Source: Rhizobium skierniewicense (GTDB taxonomy: Bacteria > Pseudomonadota > Alphaproteobacteria > Rhizobiales > Rhizobiaceae). Taken from it: DNA of 64,000 nucleotides. The DNA is taken from assembly GCF_014196515.1 (NCBI RefSeq), contig NZ_JACIDV010000001.1, positions 62,001-126,000 on the forward strand, in the 5' to 3' direction. The translations under genes were made by a program, and so were the position numbers. Below, piece by piece: positions 36,099-46,883 of this stretch. Positions within the stretch are counted from its first letter, which is position 1; every line of letters starts with the position of its first letter. Under the pieces are notes generated by a model. That model saw only the letters and a program-made list of their open reading frames with translations, was not told the DNA's origin and searched no databases.

Positions 36099-38366
36099 AT
36101 GAGAGACCTATCTGCAGGTCCACGTGTTCTTCTCAAGCGGCTTCGCGAAATGATGGCGGAGCATCTTGAGCCGCAGGAGCGCCTCGACCAGATTGTCCGG
36201 CAAATTGCCAGTAACATGGTGGCGGAGGTGTGTTCCGTCTACGTGCTGCGTTCCGACAGCGTTCTCGAGCTCTATGCCACCGAGGGTCTGAACAAGGACG
36301 CAGTCCATCTCGCCCAGTTGAAAATGGGGCAGGGTCTTGTCGGCACCATCGCCGCATCCGCCCAGCCGCTCAATCTTTCCGATGCGCAGGCCCATCCCGC
36401 TTTCCGCTATCTCCCTGAAACCGGTGAAGAAATTTATCATTCCTTCCTGGGTGTGCCGATTTTGAGATCCGGTCGCACTCTTGGCGTTCTTGTCGTTCAG
36501 AACAAGACCAGCCGAACCTACCGGGAGGATGAAGTTGAGGCACTCGAAACCACCGCGATGCTCATTGCTGAAATCGTAGCGAGCGGTGAATTGAAAACCA
36601 TAACCCGTCCCGGCGTCGAGCTGGACCTGACGCGGGCCGTCTCCATCGATGGAGATGCCTATGGCGAAGGTCTTGGCCTCGGTCATGTTGTTTTGCATGA
36701 TCCGCGCATCGTCGTCACCAATCTCCTCAACGAAGACGCGGAGATGGAAACCCATCGCCTGGCGGAAGCCATCGGTTCGCTGCGCCTGTCCATCGATGAC
36801 ATGTTGAATCGCCGTGATGTCGCCACTGAAGGTGAGCACCGCGAGGTGCTGGAAACCTACCGCATGTTCGCTCATGACCAGGGCTGGGTGCGGCGCATGG
36901 AAGAGGCCATCCGCAACGGTCTGACGGCGGAAGCTGCTGTCGAAAAGGTCCAGAGCGACACCAAGGCGCGGATGATGCGCCTGACGGACCCCTATTTGCG
37001 CGAGCGGATGCACGACTTCGACGATCTGGCCAACCGCCTGCTGCGCCAGTTGATCGGCTATGGCGGACGTGGACCGGAGCAGGATTTTCCGGCCGACGCC
37101 ATCGTGCTGGCCCGCGCCATGGGCGCTGCCGAACTGCTGGATTATCCGCGTGAAAAGCTGCGCGGTCTCGTATTGGAGGACGGCGCGGTCACCAGCCACG
37201 TCGTCATCGTTGCCCGTGCCATGGGCATTCCCATCATCGGGCAGGTCGCGGGCATCGTGGCGCTGGCGGAGAACAATGATCCGATCATCATCGATGGCGA
37301 TGACGGAAAGGTGCATTTGCGTCCCGTCGTGGATTTGCAGCGGGCCTATGAGGAAAAGGTGCGGCTGCGGGCCAAGCGTCAGGAACAGTTCCGGGCGTTG
37401 CGCGATGTCGAGCCGGTCACCAAGGACGGCGTGCGCGTCGATCTGAAAATGAATGCCGGGCTTCTGGTCGATTTGCCGCAACTGGAAGAGTCCGGTGCAG
37501 ACGGTATCGGCCTGTTCCGCACCGAGCTGCAATTCATGATCGCCTCGACCATGCCCAAGGGCGAGGAGCAGGAGGCGTTTTATCGTAGCGTTCTGCGCAA
37601 TGCCAAGGGCAAGCCGGTCACCTTCCGCACGCTGGATATCGGTGGCGACAAGGTCGTCTCCTACATGCGCGGTCAGGAAGAGGAAAATCCGGCCCTCGGC
37701 TGGCGCGCCATCCGCCTGTCGCTGGATCGTCCCGGCCTGATGCGCACCCAGATGCGTGCACTGCTGCGCGCCGCGTCGGGTGCCGAACTGCGCATCATGC
37801 TGCCGATGATCACCGAAGTGGCTGAAATCCGCGCCGCACGTGAGCTGTTCCAGAAGGAAGTGCAGCACCTGTCGAAATTCGGCCATTCCCTGCCGCGCAA
37901 GCTGCAATTCGGCGCCATGCTCGAAGTGCCCTCGCTGATGTGGCAGCTGGATGAGTTGATGGCGGAGGTTGATTTCGTGTCGGTCGGCTCCAACGATCTT
38001 TTCCAGTTCACCATGGCGGTGGATCGCGGCAATGCGCGCGTGTCGGATCGGTTCGACAATCTCGGCAAACCCTTCCTGCGCATTCTGCGCGATATCGTTC
38101 GCGCCGGTATTCGCAACAAGACCAAGGTCACGCTGTGCGGCGAAATGGCCAGCAAGCCCTTGTCTGCCATGGCCCTGATCGGGCTGGGCTTCCGCTCGGT
38201 TTCCATGTCCCCCACGTCCATCGGCCCGGTCAAGGCCATGTTGCTGGGGCTGGATGTGGCGACCTTGTCGGAGGCGCTGGAAGCATCGCTGGACGACCAA
38301 AAGTCGGTGGAAAGTCCACGCCAGCTGCTTTTGCGCTTTGCGGCGGCCCATTCTATCCCTATCTGA
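36099..38366 (+). CDS. ptsP: Phosphoenolpyruvate-protein phosphotransferase, nitrogen PTS (EI-Ntr)
   Basis: 755 residues. An N-terminal GAF domain (about 20-165) precedes the Enzyme I part: phospho-acceptor H367 in DGAVTSHVVIVARAMGIP, then the PEP-binding barrel with GIGLFRTELQFMIA, RTLDIGGDKVVSYM and the catalytic CGEMASKP. Passes phosphate from PEP to NPr and EIIA-Ntr, linking nitrogen and potassium status. GGGAG lies 10 nt before the ATG. The lysC-ptsP-prfA-prmC order is conserved in Rhizobiaceae. Confidence 0.95.
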   Translation: MRDLSAGPRVLLKRLREMMAEHLEPQERLDQIVRQIASNMVAEVCSVYVLRSDSVLELYATEGLNKDAVHLAQLKMGQGLVGTIAASAQPLNLSDAQAHPAFRYLPETGEEIYHSFLGVPILRSGRTLGVLVVQNKTSRTYREDEVEALETTAMLIAEIVASGELKTITRPGVELDLTRAVSIDGDAYGEGLGLGHVVLHDPRIVVTNLLNEDAEMETHRLAEAIGSLRLSIDDMLNRRDVATEGEHREVLETYRMFAHDQGWVRRMEEAIRNGLTAEAAVEKVQSDTKARMMRLTDPYLRERMHDFDDLANRLLRQLIGYGGRGPEQDFPADAIVLARAMGAAELLDYPREKLRGLVLEDGAVTSHVVIVARAMGIPIIGQVAGIVALAENNDPIIIDGDDGKVHLRPVVDLQRAYEEKVRLRAKRQEQFRALRDVEPVTKDGVRVDLKMNAGLLVDLPQLEESGADGIGLFRTELQFMIASTMPKGEEQEAFYRSVLRNAKGKPVTFRTLDIGGDKVVSYMRGQEEENPALGWRAIRLSLDRPGLMRTQMRALLRAASGAELRIMLPMITEVAEIRAARELFQKEVQHLSKFGHSLPRKLQFGAMLEVPSLMWQLDELMAEVDFVSVGSNDLFQFTMAVDRGNARVSDRFDNLGKPFLRILRDIVRAGIRNKTKVTLCGEMASKPLSAMALIGLGFRSVSMSPTSIGPVKAMLLGLDVATLSEALEASLDDQKSVESPRQLLLRFAAAHSIPI

Positions 38367-38395
38367 GAGCCAACAGAAATTGGAGTGCATGACAG

Positions 38396-39475
38396 GTGGC
38401 CAAGCTCCCCGTCGAAAAAATGCGTGAGCTTGAGCGTCGCTTCGGTGAAATCGAAGCGCGCATGGCGTCCGGCCCGGCCGCAGACGTCTACGTCAAGCTC
38501 GCCTCGGAATATTCGGAACTGCAGCCGGTCGTCAAAACCATTCGCGAATACGAAAAGGCGCTGGCCGAAACATCTGATCTGGACGCGATCCTGGCAGACA
38601 GGTCTGTCGACAAGGACATGCGCGATCTGGCCGAAGAGGAACTGCCTGCGCTCCACGAGCGCATAGAGCAGCTCGAAAAAGACATGCAGATCCTTCTTCT
38701 GCCCAAGGATGCAGCCGACGAGAAAAGCGCCATCGTCGAAATCCGTGCCGGAACCGGTGGCTCGGAAGCCGCTCTTTTCGCAGGCGATCTGTTTCGCATG
38801 TATGAACGCTTTTCCAGCACCAAGGGCTGGAAGGTCGAGACGCTCTCTGCCAGCGAAGGCGAGGCGGGTGGCTACAAGGAAATCATCGCCACCATCACCG
38901 GGCGCGGCGTATTTTCCAAATTGAAGTTCGAATCCGGCGTTCACCGTGTCCAGCGTGTGCCCGATACCGAGGCCAGCGGCCGCATCCACACCTCGGCGGC
39001 CACCGTCGCCGTTTTGCCGGAAGCCGAAGAGATCGACATTGAAATCCGTGCCGAAGACATCCGCATCGATACGATGCGCGCCTCGGGTGCCGGCGGCCAG
39101 CACGTCAACACGACGGACTCGGCTGTGCGCATCACCCATCTGCCCACCGGCCTCATTGTCACCTCATCGGAAAAGTCGCAGCACCAGAACCGGGCAAAAG
39201 CCATGCAGGTCCTGCGCTCGCGGCTTTACGATATCGAGCGCCAGAAGGTCGATAATGAACGGTCCGCTGACCGCAAAAGCCAGGTCGGTTCGGGAGATCG
39301 CTCAGAGCGCATCCGTACCTACAACTTCCCGCAGGGACGCGTGACGGATCACCGCATCAATCTCACGCTCTACAAGCTCGACCGCATGATCGAAGGCGAT
39401 ATCGATGAAATGGTCGATGCCCTGATCGCCGATTATCAGGCAGGCCAACTGGCCCAGCTGGGCGAGCAACAGTGA
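38396..39475 (+). CDS. prfA: Peptide chain release factor 1
   Basis: 359 residues from GTG 38396. The GGQ motif at residues 233-235 lies in [20 protein letters not shown], and the RF-1 codon-recognition stretch region and [26 protein letters not shown] are complete. Terminates translation at UAA and UAG. The stop overlaps prmC, whose product methylates the GGQ glutamine. Confidence 0.97.
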   Translation: MAKLPVEKMRELERRFGEIEARMASGPAADVYVKLASEYSELQPVVKTIREYEKALAETSDLDAILADRSVDKDMRDLAEEELPALHERIEQLEKDMQILLLPKDAADEKSAIVEIRAGTGGSEAALFAGDLFRMYERFSSTKGWKVETLSASEGEAGGYKEIIATITGRGVFSKLKFESGVHRVQRVPDTEASGRIHTSAATVAVLPEAEEIDIEIRAEDIRIDTMRASGAGGQHVNTTDSAVRITHLPTGLIVTSSEKSQHQNRAKAMQVLRSRLYDIERQKVDNERSADRKSQVGSGDRSERIRTYNFPQGRVTDHRINLTLYKLDRMIEGDIDEMVDALIADYQAGQLAQLGEQQ

Positions 39476-40341
39476 CACTGACGGTCGATGCGCTGGTCGC
39501 ACGGACGCGAAAGCGGCTGGAGCCCGCGGCCATCTCCGATCCTCTTGGCGATGCGCGGTTGCTGATCGGCGAGGTCATCGGCTTTTCGCTGACGGATTTC
39601 GTGCTGAGCGGCAGCCGTTTGGTGAGCGATGATGAGGCAGCGCAGGTCGCAATCATGGCCGAGCGTCGGTCAACGGGCGAGCCTGTTCACCGCATTCTCG
39701 GGCACCGCGAATTTTACGGTCTCGATTTCACCCTGTCTTCCGGCACGCTGGAACCCAGACCGGATACGGAAGTGCTGGTGGATGCTGTTTTGCCCCATCT
39801 GCGGCGCATCGTTCAGGACAAAGGCCATGCGCGGCTTCTCGACATGGGCATTGGCACCGGCGCCATCTGTCTGGCGCTGCTTCACGAATGCCCGGACGTT
39901 ACGGGTATCGGCAGCGACATCTCGCGGGATGCCATGCAGACGGCGCGTCAAAACGCGCAACGTCATGGTTTGGATGAGCGGTTCCAGACCGTCGAAAGCA
40001 ACTGGTTCGACCACATTGACGGGCGCTTTGACATCATCGTGTCGAACCCGCCCTATATAAAGCGCGATGTCATTCGAACCCTGGATCGGGACGTGCGTAA
40101 TTTCGATCCTGTAGCCGCGCTCGATGGTGGCGAGGACGGTCTTGAACCTTACCGTGCCATTGCCGAAAAAGCTGTGGATTTTCTGGAAGATGGCGGGTTG
40201 ATCGGGCTGGAAATCGGCTATGATCAGAAAACCGACGTCACATCCATTTTCGTGGCTCACGGCTATCAATGTCTGCAAGCGGTGAAGGACTATGGCAGTA
40301 ACGACCGCGCCTTGATCTTTTCCAGACAGAAAGTGCAATAG
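39472..40341 (+). CDS. prmC: Release factor glutamine methyltransferase
   Basis: 289 residues from GTG 39472, overlapping the prfA stop by 4 nt. The HemK hallmarks are [29 protein letters not shown] motif [16 protein letters not shown] and the catalytic NPPY in [10 protein letters not shown]. Methylates Gln in the GGQ of RF1/RF2. Translational coupling of enzyme and substrate genes is the classic arrangement. Confidence 0.96.
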   Translation: MTLTVDALVARTRKRLEPAAISDPLGDARLLIGEVIGFSLTDFVLSGSRLVSDDEAAQVAIMAERRSTGEPVHRILGHREFYGLDFTLSSGTLEPRPDTEVLVDAVLPHLRRIVQDKGHARLLDMGIGTGAICLALLHECPDVTGIGSDISRDAMQTARQNAQRHGLDERFQTVESNWFDHIDGRFDIIVSNPPYIKRDVIRTLDRDVRNFDPVAALDGGEDGLEPYRAIAEKAVDFLEDGGLIGLEIGYDQKTDVTSIFVAHGYQCLQAVKDYGSNDRALIFSRQKVQ

Positions 40342-40717
40342 CGATATTGGTTTTGTGCAAGGATATTTTGCACAGCAAAAGAAAAGGCTTGGTTTTCCGC
40401 AGGAAGCGGGCTAGTTTGCCGCCACATGCTGGGTGGCTGAAGGCGGAATTAGATTCGCCTGGGTATGGATCAGTCCCGAAGCGGGTTTTTGTGGAAACCC
40501 TGAAGGCTGGGCATTCCCGGCATGTGATTCAGGAAACTTTGTTCGCAGGCGGCTCGATGCAGCATTTGCGCATCCGGGCATACACGCGAAGTCTTGTCCT
40601 TTGGTGCAAGTCGCGGAATGGGAGCAATTTCGGAAAACCGGACTTTGATATGCGTCCTTCCGTTATTGCATCGTAACAACGAAATTATCAGAAAAACAGA
40701 ATTCAGGTGAGCAATTG
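40342..40717 (+). other. Gene-free region between prmC and the DUF4167 gene
   Basis: 376 bp with no convincing reading frame. A short CCCG-AAG-CGGG hairpin followed by TTTTT at about 40475-40490 could be a weak terminator for prmC. The rest shows no tRNA or known RNA fold that I can recognise. Confidence 0.35.
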
Positions 40718-41611
40718 ATGAGGCCAGGACAGCAGCAAAACAAGCGCGGCCGTGGGCGTGGTAGCAACAACAATGGCGGCGGTGGTGGCGGCAGCAGCAA
40801 TGGTGGCGGTAATAACAACTTCAACCGCAAGGGCGGCAATCCGCTCACCAGAAGCTATGACAGTTCCGGCCCGGACGTTAAAATCCGTGGCACCGCCCAG
40901 CACATAGCTGAAAAATACGCCACACTCGCACGTGATGCTCAAAGCTCTGGCGACCGCGTCATGGCCGAAAACTATTTGCAGCACGCTGAGCATTATAACC
41001 GCATCATTGCCTCCGCGCAGGCCCAGATGCAGGAACGTTTCCAGCGCGATGAGCGCGGGGAATTCCAGCAGGACCGTGATGGTGATGAGATAGACGGCGA
41101 TGATAACGACGACGTCATGATCTCCATGCCCGCCTCGCATGATCAGCCAGACCAGCAGCGTACGCAGCGCAACGATCAGCCCCAGCGCAACGACCAGCCC
41201 GAGCGGCAGGATCGCCCTGAGCGTTCCGAACGTCAGGATCGTCCTGAGCGCCAGGACCGCAACGAACGCCGCGACCGTCGTGAGCGGCCCGCCCGCCAGG
41301 AACGCCAGCCGCGCGAAGCGCAGGATGAGAACGCTGTTTCTCCCGTTGCCGCCGCTCCGGTCGTGAATGCACCTGTTTACGACGCGAGTTCTGCTCCGCA
41401 GCCGATCATCGAAGGCACACCGAAAGAGGTGGCCGTCGAAGAGGAATCGCAGGCAAATGCTGCTGCGACCGAGCGGGCCCCACGCCGCGCCCGCAGCACG
41501 ACACCGCGCCCCCGTCGCCCCCGCCGCACGGCAGGCAGCGAAGATGGCGAAGCCGCGCCGGAAGGCTCAGAGGGTGGCGACGCCCCGGCGCTCGAAAAAG
41601 TAACCGAATAG
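40718..41611 (+). CDS. DUF4167 domain protein with low-complexity tail
   Basis: 297 residues from ATG 40718 (a TTG one codon earlier is less likely). The N-terminal ~110 residues carry DUF4167: Gly/Asn-rich start, then NPLTRSYDSSGPDVKIRGTA and YATLARDAQSSGDRVMAENYLQHAEHYNRII. The remainder is a Gln/Asp/Arg/Glu/Pro-rich repeat (units like DRPERQ) and a basic Ala/Pro/Arg tail. A conserved alphaproteobacterial gene of unknown function; the basic, disordered tail suggests nucleic-acid or ribosome contact, which is inference. Confidence 0.85.
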   Translation: MRPGQQQNKRGRGRGSNNNGGGGGGSSNGGGNNNFNRKGGNPLTRSYDSSGPDVKIRGTAQHIAEKYATLARDAQSSGDRVMAENYLQHAEHYNRIIASAQAQMQERFQRDERGEFQQDRDGDEIDGDDNDDVMISMPASHDQPDQQRTQRNDQPQRNDQPERQDRPERSERQDRPERQDRNERRDRRERPARQERQPREAQDENAVSPVAAAPVVNAPVYDASSAPQPIIEGTPKEVAVEEESQANAAATERAPRRARSTTPRPRRPRRTAGSEDGEAAPEGSEGGDAPALEKVTE

Positions 41612-41618
41612 GCTTAAA

Positions 41619-41720
41619 GCCTTTCCAGGAAAAGGGGACACCGGTTTTCCGTCCGGAAAGGCGCCAGAACAAAGGTTGAGAGCGTTTTTACAATTCGAAG
41701 AAAAGCGCAAACGCTCTAGA
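41619..41720. repeat. Palindromic intergenic element after the DUF4167 gene
   Basis: Nested inverted repeats: GCCTTTCC at 41619-41626 pairs with GGAAAGGC at 41655-41662, enclosing GGAAAA at 41628-41633 and TTTTCC at 41645-41650. A second pair, AGAGCGTTT at 41679-41687 and AAACGCTCT at 41709-41717, follows. The ACACCGGTTTTCCG core resembles a high-copy element I recall from Agrobacterium and Rhizobium intergenic DNA; copy number cannot be judged here. Confidence 0.6.
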
Positions 41721-41743
41721 CGTTTCGGTACACTCTCATTTGA

Positions 41744-41769
41744 AAACCCCGGCGTGCCGGGGTTTTTTT
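41744..41769 (+). terminator. Rho-independent terminator after the DUF4167 gene
   Basis: AACCCCGG at 41745-41752 pairs with CCGGGGTT at 41757-41764 across a short loop, followed by a run of seven T. Suitable for ending the DUF4167 transcript. Confidence 0.85.
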
Positions 41770-41834
41770 CGTCCAGGCGGAGGGAGCGCTCACCTACGCC
41801 TTCATCACCATGAGACCGTGTGGGATCAGCTGCG

Positions 41835-41915
41835 ACGTTCAAGACGGCCAATGAGCCCGCCCCCAGCTGATCTCCCCCCTTGTAGGGGAGATGCCCGGCA
41901 GGGCAGAGGGGGGCG
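41835..41915. repeat. Rhizobial palindromic repeat, copy 1
   Basis: Begins ACGTTCAAGACG and ends in a CTCCCC...GGGGAG stem followed by GATGCCCGGCAGGGCAGAGG. A near-identical ~80-bp copy in the same orientation lies at 42802-42881. Confidence 0.7.
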
Positions 41916-42801
41916 AGCGGCACATTCAGACCCTCATCAAAATTACTTCCCAACCAAATCAATACCTTACCCGAAAACCGCAAAAAACAGCAAAAAACAC
42001 CCCGCAGTTTTCTCCACGGCGTGCGAATCGCCCGCACACTGGTCCCGTTCCGCCCTCGGATACACCGCAAGGCGTTGCGGCGAGGCGGAACCGGCGCTGG
42101 TGGTGAGGGGGTACGCAACCCCTCATCGCCGGGGTCCGGCAGCGAATCCCCCCGGCGGCAACGGGTGGGGCGTGGCACCGGTTTCGGACCGGCCGGTGCA
42201 CCGCTCCCGATGTTCGGACCGGATCGGCATGCCTGCCTCGAATATCCTGACGGGTTTCGAGATCCAGGCATTGCCGCTCCTGTCCGCCCGCCGCCGGGTG
42301 TACCGACAGCTCATCGGCTCCTGGTCGAACGCGACCGTGAGGAGTTTGAAGCGAAAGTGAGGCGGTACACAGGCAAACGCTGCATCTGCCCGGCATCCTC
42401 GAAGGGGGAGAACGGGCAGGTGCGGCCGAACTGGCTGGCGGGATGTTTCGGCAACGAAGCACCCGCCGCCCGGAGGTGAAGGGTTGGACCTTGAACATGT
42501 CCGACCGGTGAACCGGCAGGGTTTCGGCCCTTTGCCATCCGGGATGCGCCAGCCGTGGCAAGAGGATCGCTGGCGGGCACAAACCGCTGAACGGGGCGCT
42601 GAAAGGTGCCAATATTAGACTACCCCAACGAGGCAGCTTGCAGCGCCCCGTCCGACATACCATGGCCGATAAGGCTGTGGACCGAGAGAAAAAGAGCACA
42701 CCACGGGCAGATGCTGCCGCGTGAACGGCGAAGCCTGCGCAAAAGGCTGGCCGGGATTTTTGACAGGATGGCTATGGGAGCACGCAGCCGCCTCATCTTC
42801 A
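41916..42801. other. Gene-poor region between two repeat copies
   Basis: About 0.9 kb with several overlapping short frames on both strands, none recognisable and none with a convincing ribosome site. The left 100 bp is A/C-rich; the rest is GC-rich with a coding-like composition, so it may hold a decayed gene. No tRNA or insertion sequence was recognised. Confidence 0.4.
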
Positions 42802-42881
42802 ACGTTCAAGACGAGCGAGAGTTAGCCGCGATTCGATCTCCCCACCTGCGGGGGAGATGCCCGGCAGGGCAGAGGGGGCGA
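42802..42881. repeat. Rhizobial palindromic repeat, copy 2
   Basis: Same order as the first copy: ACGTTCAAGACG, a CTCCCC/GGGGGAG stem, then GATGCCCGGCAGGGCAGAGG. Identical over long stretches with differences in the loop and in the spacer after the leading 12-mer. Confidence 0.7.
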
Positions 42882-43118
42882 TCTTGCTCCCACGCCAAAA
42901 AATCAACACACCCCCATTAGCCGCCTCTTTAAACCAGCAAAATTCCATACCATATCAAGCCCATCAGGGTGGGACATGCAGCAACGTCTTCCACTCAAGG
43001 CGGTAACGGCCAATCCAAAAAGCCTGTTGTCGTAGCGGGGCTCGCCGCTTCAGGGAGCCTCAACCCTAACATTCCAAACTGTGCCGAAGACGGGCAGGGC
43101 GGTAAAAGGAGTTATGAG

Positions 43119-45737
43119 ATGAATATCGAAAAATATTCCGAACGTGTTCGCGGTTTCCTGCAATCGGCGCAGTCCTTTGCGCTTGCCGAAAACCACCAGC
43201 AATTTGCGGCGGAACACGTCTTGAAGGTCCTTCTGGACGATGACCAGGGCATGGCGGCAGCCTTGATCGAGCGCGCTGGCGGCAGTGCCAAGGAGGCTCG
43301 GCTGGCCAATGATGCCGCGCTTGCCAAGTTGCCGAAGGTTTCCGGTGGCAATGGCGGCCTGTCGCTGACGGCACCGCTTGCCAAGGTTTTTTCCACCGCC
43401 GAAGATATCTCCAAGAAGGCTGGCGACAGTTTCGTCACCGTTGAGCGGTTGTTGCAGGCGCTGTCCGTCGAGACATCCGCATCGACATCCGCCTCGTTGA
43501 AGAAGGCCGGTGTCACCGCGCAGGCGCTCAATCAGGTCATCAACGACATCCGGAAAGGCCGCACGGCTGATGGCGCCAATGCCGAACAGGGCTTTGACGC
43601 GCTTAAAAAATATGCGCGCGACCTGACGGCAGAAGCGCAGGACGGTCGGCTTGACCCCGTGATCGGTCGCGACGACGAGATCCGTCGCACCATGCAGGTG
43701 CTGTCGCGTCGCACCAAGAACAACCCCGTGCTCATCGGTGAACCCGGCGTCGGTAAAACGGCGATCGCCGAAGGTCTGGCCTTGCGCATCATTAACGGCG
43801 ATGTGCCGGAAAGTCTCAAGGACAAGAAGCTGATGGCGCTCGATATGGGCGCGCTGATTGCCGGTGCAAAATATCGCGGTGAATTCGAAGAGCGCCTGAA
43901 GGCTGTCTTGAATGAAGTACAGGCCGAGGCTGGTGGCATCATTCTCTTTATCGATGAAATGCACACGCTGGTCGGCGCGGGCAAGGCGGATGGTGCAATG
44001 GATGCGTCCAACCTGCTCAAGCCTGCTCTGGCGCGCGGTGAGCTGCATTGCGTCGGCGCCACCACGCTCGATGAATATCGCAAGCATGTCGAAAAGGACC
44101 CGGCGCTGGCCCGTCGATTCCAGCCCGTCATCGTCAGCGAGCCAACGGTCGAGGATACGATATCGATCCTGCGTGGCCTGAAGGAAAAATACGAACAGCA
44201 CCACAAGGTCCGCATTTCGGATTCGGCTTTGGTGGCGTCTGCCACGCTGTCCAATCGCTACATCACCGACCGCTTCCTGCCGGACAAGGCCATCGATCTG
44301 ATGGACGAGGCCGCCTCGCGTCTTCGCATGCAGGTGGACAGCAAGCCGGAAGAACTGGACGAACTGGATCGCCGCATCATCCAGCTCAAGATCGAGCGGG
44401 AAGCTCTGAAGCAGGAAACAGACACGTCGTCTGCTGACCGGTTGAAGAAGCTCGAGGATGAACTGGCCGACACGGAAGAAAAGGCCGATGCGCTGACGGC
44501 CCGCTGGCAGGCGGAAAAGCAGAAGCTCGGCCTGGCCGCAGATCTGAAGAAGCAGTTGGATGAAGCCCGCAACGAATTGGCGACGGCCCAGCGCAGCGGT
44601 CAGTTCCAACGCGCTGGCGAGTTGACCTATGGCATCATTCCGGGCCTTGAAAAGGACCTTTCCGTTGCGGAACAACGCGACAGCAGCGGTGCCGCATCCA
44701 TGGTTCAGGAAGTGGTGACGGCGGATAATATCGCCCATGTCATCTCTCGCTGGACGGGCATTCCGGTCGACCGGATGCTGGAAGGTCAGCGTGAAAAATT
44801 GCTGCGGATGGAAGACGAGCTTGCCAGGTCGGTGGTTGGTCAAGGCGAGGCGGTTCAGGCCGTGTCCAAGGCGGTTCGCCGCTCCCGTGCCGGTTTGCAG
44901 GATCCGAACCGTCCCATCGGCTCCTTCATCTTCCTCGGCCCGACGGGTGTCGGCAAGACCGAGCTGACCAAGGCGCTGGCGCGCTTCCTCTTCGATGACG
45001 AGACCGCCATGGTTCGCCTCGACATGTCGGAATATATGGAGAAACACTCCGTCGCCCGACTGATCGGTGCGCCTCCGGGCTATGTCGGATATGAAGAAGG
45101 TGGCGCACTGACGGAGGCCATTCGTCGTCGCCCTTATCAGGTCGTGTTGTTCGACGAGATCGAAAAGGCGCATCCGGACGTCTTCAACGTCCTGCTGCAG
45201 GTGCTGGATGACGGCCGTCTGACCGACGGACAAGGCCGCACTGTCGATTTCAAGAACACCATCATCATCATGACCTCAAACCTCGGTTCCGAGTTCCTGA
45301 CGCAGATGGGCGACAATGACGACGTCGGTTCAGTGCGGGAATTGGTGATGGAACGCGTGCGCGGTCATTTCCGTCCGGAGTTCCTCAACCGCATCGACGA
45401 CATCATTCTGTTCCACCGGCTGCACCGCAACGAAATGGGTGCCATTGTCGAAATCCAGCTGCATCGTCTTGTGGCTCTGCTCAGTGACCGCAAGATATTG
45501 CTCGACCTCGATGAGGATGCGCGCAACTGGCTGGCAGACAAGGGTTACGACCCCGCCTATGGTGCGCGCCCTCTCAAGCGCGTCATCCAGAAAAACGTCC
45601 AGGATCGCCTCGCCGAACTCATCCTCAGCGGCGAAATCCCCGACGGTTCGCGGGTCAAGGTAACCTCCGGCACCGACAGGCTGCTGTTCAACGTCAAGCC
45701 GCCACGGCTGGATGTTGAAACTGCCGACGCGGCATGA
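43119..45737 (+). CDS. clpB: ATP-dependent disaggregase ClpB
   Basis: 872 residues from ATG 43119 ([20 protein letters not shown]), preceded by AAGGAG 7 nt upstream. The Clp N domain is followed by AAA-1 with [15 protein letters not shown], the coiled-coil M domain (about 400-520), and AAA-2 with [15 protein letters not shown]. The C-terminal domain ends [11 protein letters not shown]... ClpB works with DnaK to rescue aggregated proteins after heat shock. No heat-shock promoter could be assigned with confidence in the upstream 200 bp. Confidence 0.97.
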   Translation: MNIEKYSERVRGFLQSAQSFALAENHQQFAAEHVLKVLLDDDQGMAAALIERAGGSAKEARLANDAALAKLPKVSGGNGGLSLTAPLAKVFSTAEDISKKAGDSFVTVERLLQALSVETSASTSASLKKAGVTAQALNQVINDIRKGRTADGANAEQGFDALKKYARDLTAEAQDGRLDPVIGRDDEIRRTMQVLSRRTKNNPVLIGEPGVGKTAIAEGLALRIINGDVPESLKDKKLMALDMGALIAGAKYRGEFEERLKAVLNEVQAEAGGIILFIDEMHTLVGAGKADGAMDASNLLKPALARGELHCVGATTLDEYRKHVEKDPALARRFQPVIVSEPTVEDTISILRGLKEKYEQHHKVRISDSALVASATLSNRYITDRFLPDKAIDLMDEAASRLRMQVDSKPEELDELDRRIIQLKIEREALKQETDTSSADRLKKLEDELADTEEKADALTARWQAEKQKLGLAADLKKQLDEARNELATAQRSGQFQRAGELTYGIIPGLEKDLSVAEQRDSSGAASMVQEVVTADNIAHVISRWTGIPVDRMLEGQREKLLRMEDELARSVVGQGEAVQAVSKAVRRSRAGLQDPNRPIGSFIFLGPTGVGKTELTKALARFLFDDETAMVRLDMSEYMEKHSVARLIGAPPGYVGYEEGGALTEAIRRRPYQVVLFDEIEKAHPDVFNVLLQVLDDGRLTDGQGRTVDFKNTIIIMTSNLGSEFLTQMGDNDDVGSVRELVMERVRGHFRPEFLNRIDDIILFHRLHRNEMGAIVEIQLHRLVALLSDRKILLDLDEDARNWLADKGYDPAYGARPLKRVIQKNVQDRLAELILSGEIPDGSRVKVTSGTDRLLFNVKPPRLDVETADAA

Positions 45738-45748
45738 CGAAACAAGAA

Positions 45749-45775
45749 GGGGGGGCTTCAGCGATGGAGCCCCCT
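45749..45775. terminator. Possible hairpin terminator between clpB and the sugar ABC operon
   Basis: GGGGGCTTC at 45751-45759 pairs, with one G-U, to GGAGCCCCC at 45766-45774. There is no T run on the plus side, so it is a weak terminator call for clpB. Confidence 0.4.
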
Positions 45776-45877
45776 GGACGGCCTACAAACCCGGTGATTT
45801 TTTGGTGGGCAATCGCGGCACATGGATGGTTCCGAGCGGTAGCCGTCGGTGGCGTGCTTTCTTGAAGGCGGAAAAGC

Positions 45878-46882
45878 TTAGTGACGCTCCAAGGCCCGAC
45901 GATTGGCCTCACCGGCCACCAGCACGAGAAAAATCAGTCCGCCGGTGGCCACCTGTTGCCAGTAAAAATTGAGGCCCGATAGCAGGAGGCCGTTGGCAAC
46001 GATGCTCAGCAGCAGCACACCCAGCACGGTTCCCACCACATTTGGGCGGCCATGAGGATTAAGGGTCGTGCCAATGAAGGTCGCGCCGATGGCGTTGAGC
46101 AGAAATGCATTGCCGGATGAGGGTATATAGACGGTGACCGTCGAGGTAACGATCAACCCGGCCAATGCGGCAATCAGAGCTGCGACGATGTATGTTATGG
46201 CAATCTGCAGCGACCAGCGAATTCCCGAATAGCGCACCACACTCGCCTGAATGCCCGAGGCGATCACGACCCTGCCAAACCGGCTTTGAGACAGGAGAGC
46301 CCATGCACCCACGATAACGACAAAGGCGATGACAAGCGGAACAGGAATGCCGAGAAGATTGCCATGACCAAGAGCCTTGAACGCATCCGGGATCGCCGCA
46401 GGCGGCAGATAGACCGGGTTTCCGCCATTGGTCACAAGCTGCTGGATACTACGCCCGACAAATAGCGTGCCGAGCGTTGCCAGAAACGGTGAAATGCCGA
46501 TTCCAGAGATCAGAATAGCATTGAACACGCCGACCAGCCCGCCGCCCAAAAGCCCGCCCAAGGCGGCAACCCAGACAGGCTGACCGGCCAGGACGAGGGA
46601 CACGAAGAAGAAGCTGGCGAAATCGATGGATGTACCAACCGAAAGGTCGATACCACCCGACGCGACCACGAATGTCATGGCGATTGCCGTGATGGCCAGC
46701 AGCGTGAAATTGTTGACAAGCAGGCTCGTCAGATTGGCTGATGTCAGAAATCCTGGTGCCCCATAGGAAAACAGGATGAAGACCGCCAGAAGGAGGATCG
46801 GCAATGCGTATCGCACGACGACGGAAGACTGGGCTCGCGCCCGTGTTTCCGTCTTTGGAAGAGATGTGGATTGAAATGCCAT
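45878..46882 (-). CDS. Ribose-type sugar ABC transporter permease 1
   Basis: 334 residues with eight or more hydrophobic segments. The RbsC/BPD_transp_2 signature is VASGGIDLSVGTSIDFASF, followed by NAILISGIGISPFLATLGTL and the C-terminal TFIGTTLNPHGRPNVVGTVLGVLLL. It starts 2 nt after the second permease gene in transcription order. Two dissimilar permeases form the heterodimeric pore. Confidence 0.9.
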   Translation of the reverse strand: MAFQSTSLPKTETRARAQSSVVVRYALPILLLAVFILFSYGAPGFLTSANLTSLLVNNFTLLAITAIAMTFVVASGGIDLSVGTSIDFASFFFVSLVLAGQPVWVAALGGLLGGGLVGVFNAILISGIGISPFLATLGTLFVGRSIQQLVTNGGNPVYLPPAAIPDAFKALGHGNLLGIPVPLVIAFVVIVGAWALLSQSRFGRVVIASGIQASVVRYSGIRWSLQIAITYIVAALIAALAGLIVTSTVTVYIPSSGNAFLLNAIGATFIGTTLNPHGRPNVVGTVLGVLLLSIVANGLLLSGLNFYWQQVATGGLIFLVLVAGEANRRALERH

Positions 46883-46883
46883 C

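Noticed and set aside
36108..38390. 760-codon minus-strand frame opposite ptsP
   Set aside because: Antisense shadow; sequence is His/Gln-rich without a domain.
40342..40717. Possible tRNA gene
   Set aside because: No cloverleaf or T-loop consensus could be drawn.
41170..41300. CRISPR-like repeats
   Set aside because: The repeated units are in-frame codons of the DUF4167 low-complexity tail, with no spacers.
42606..42920. 104-codon plus frame in the repeat region
   Set aside because: Runs through the second palindromic repeat, no homology or ribosome site recognised.
43050..45233. 727-codon minus-strand frame opposite clpB
   Set aside because: Antisense shadow of a clear ClpB gene.
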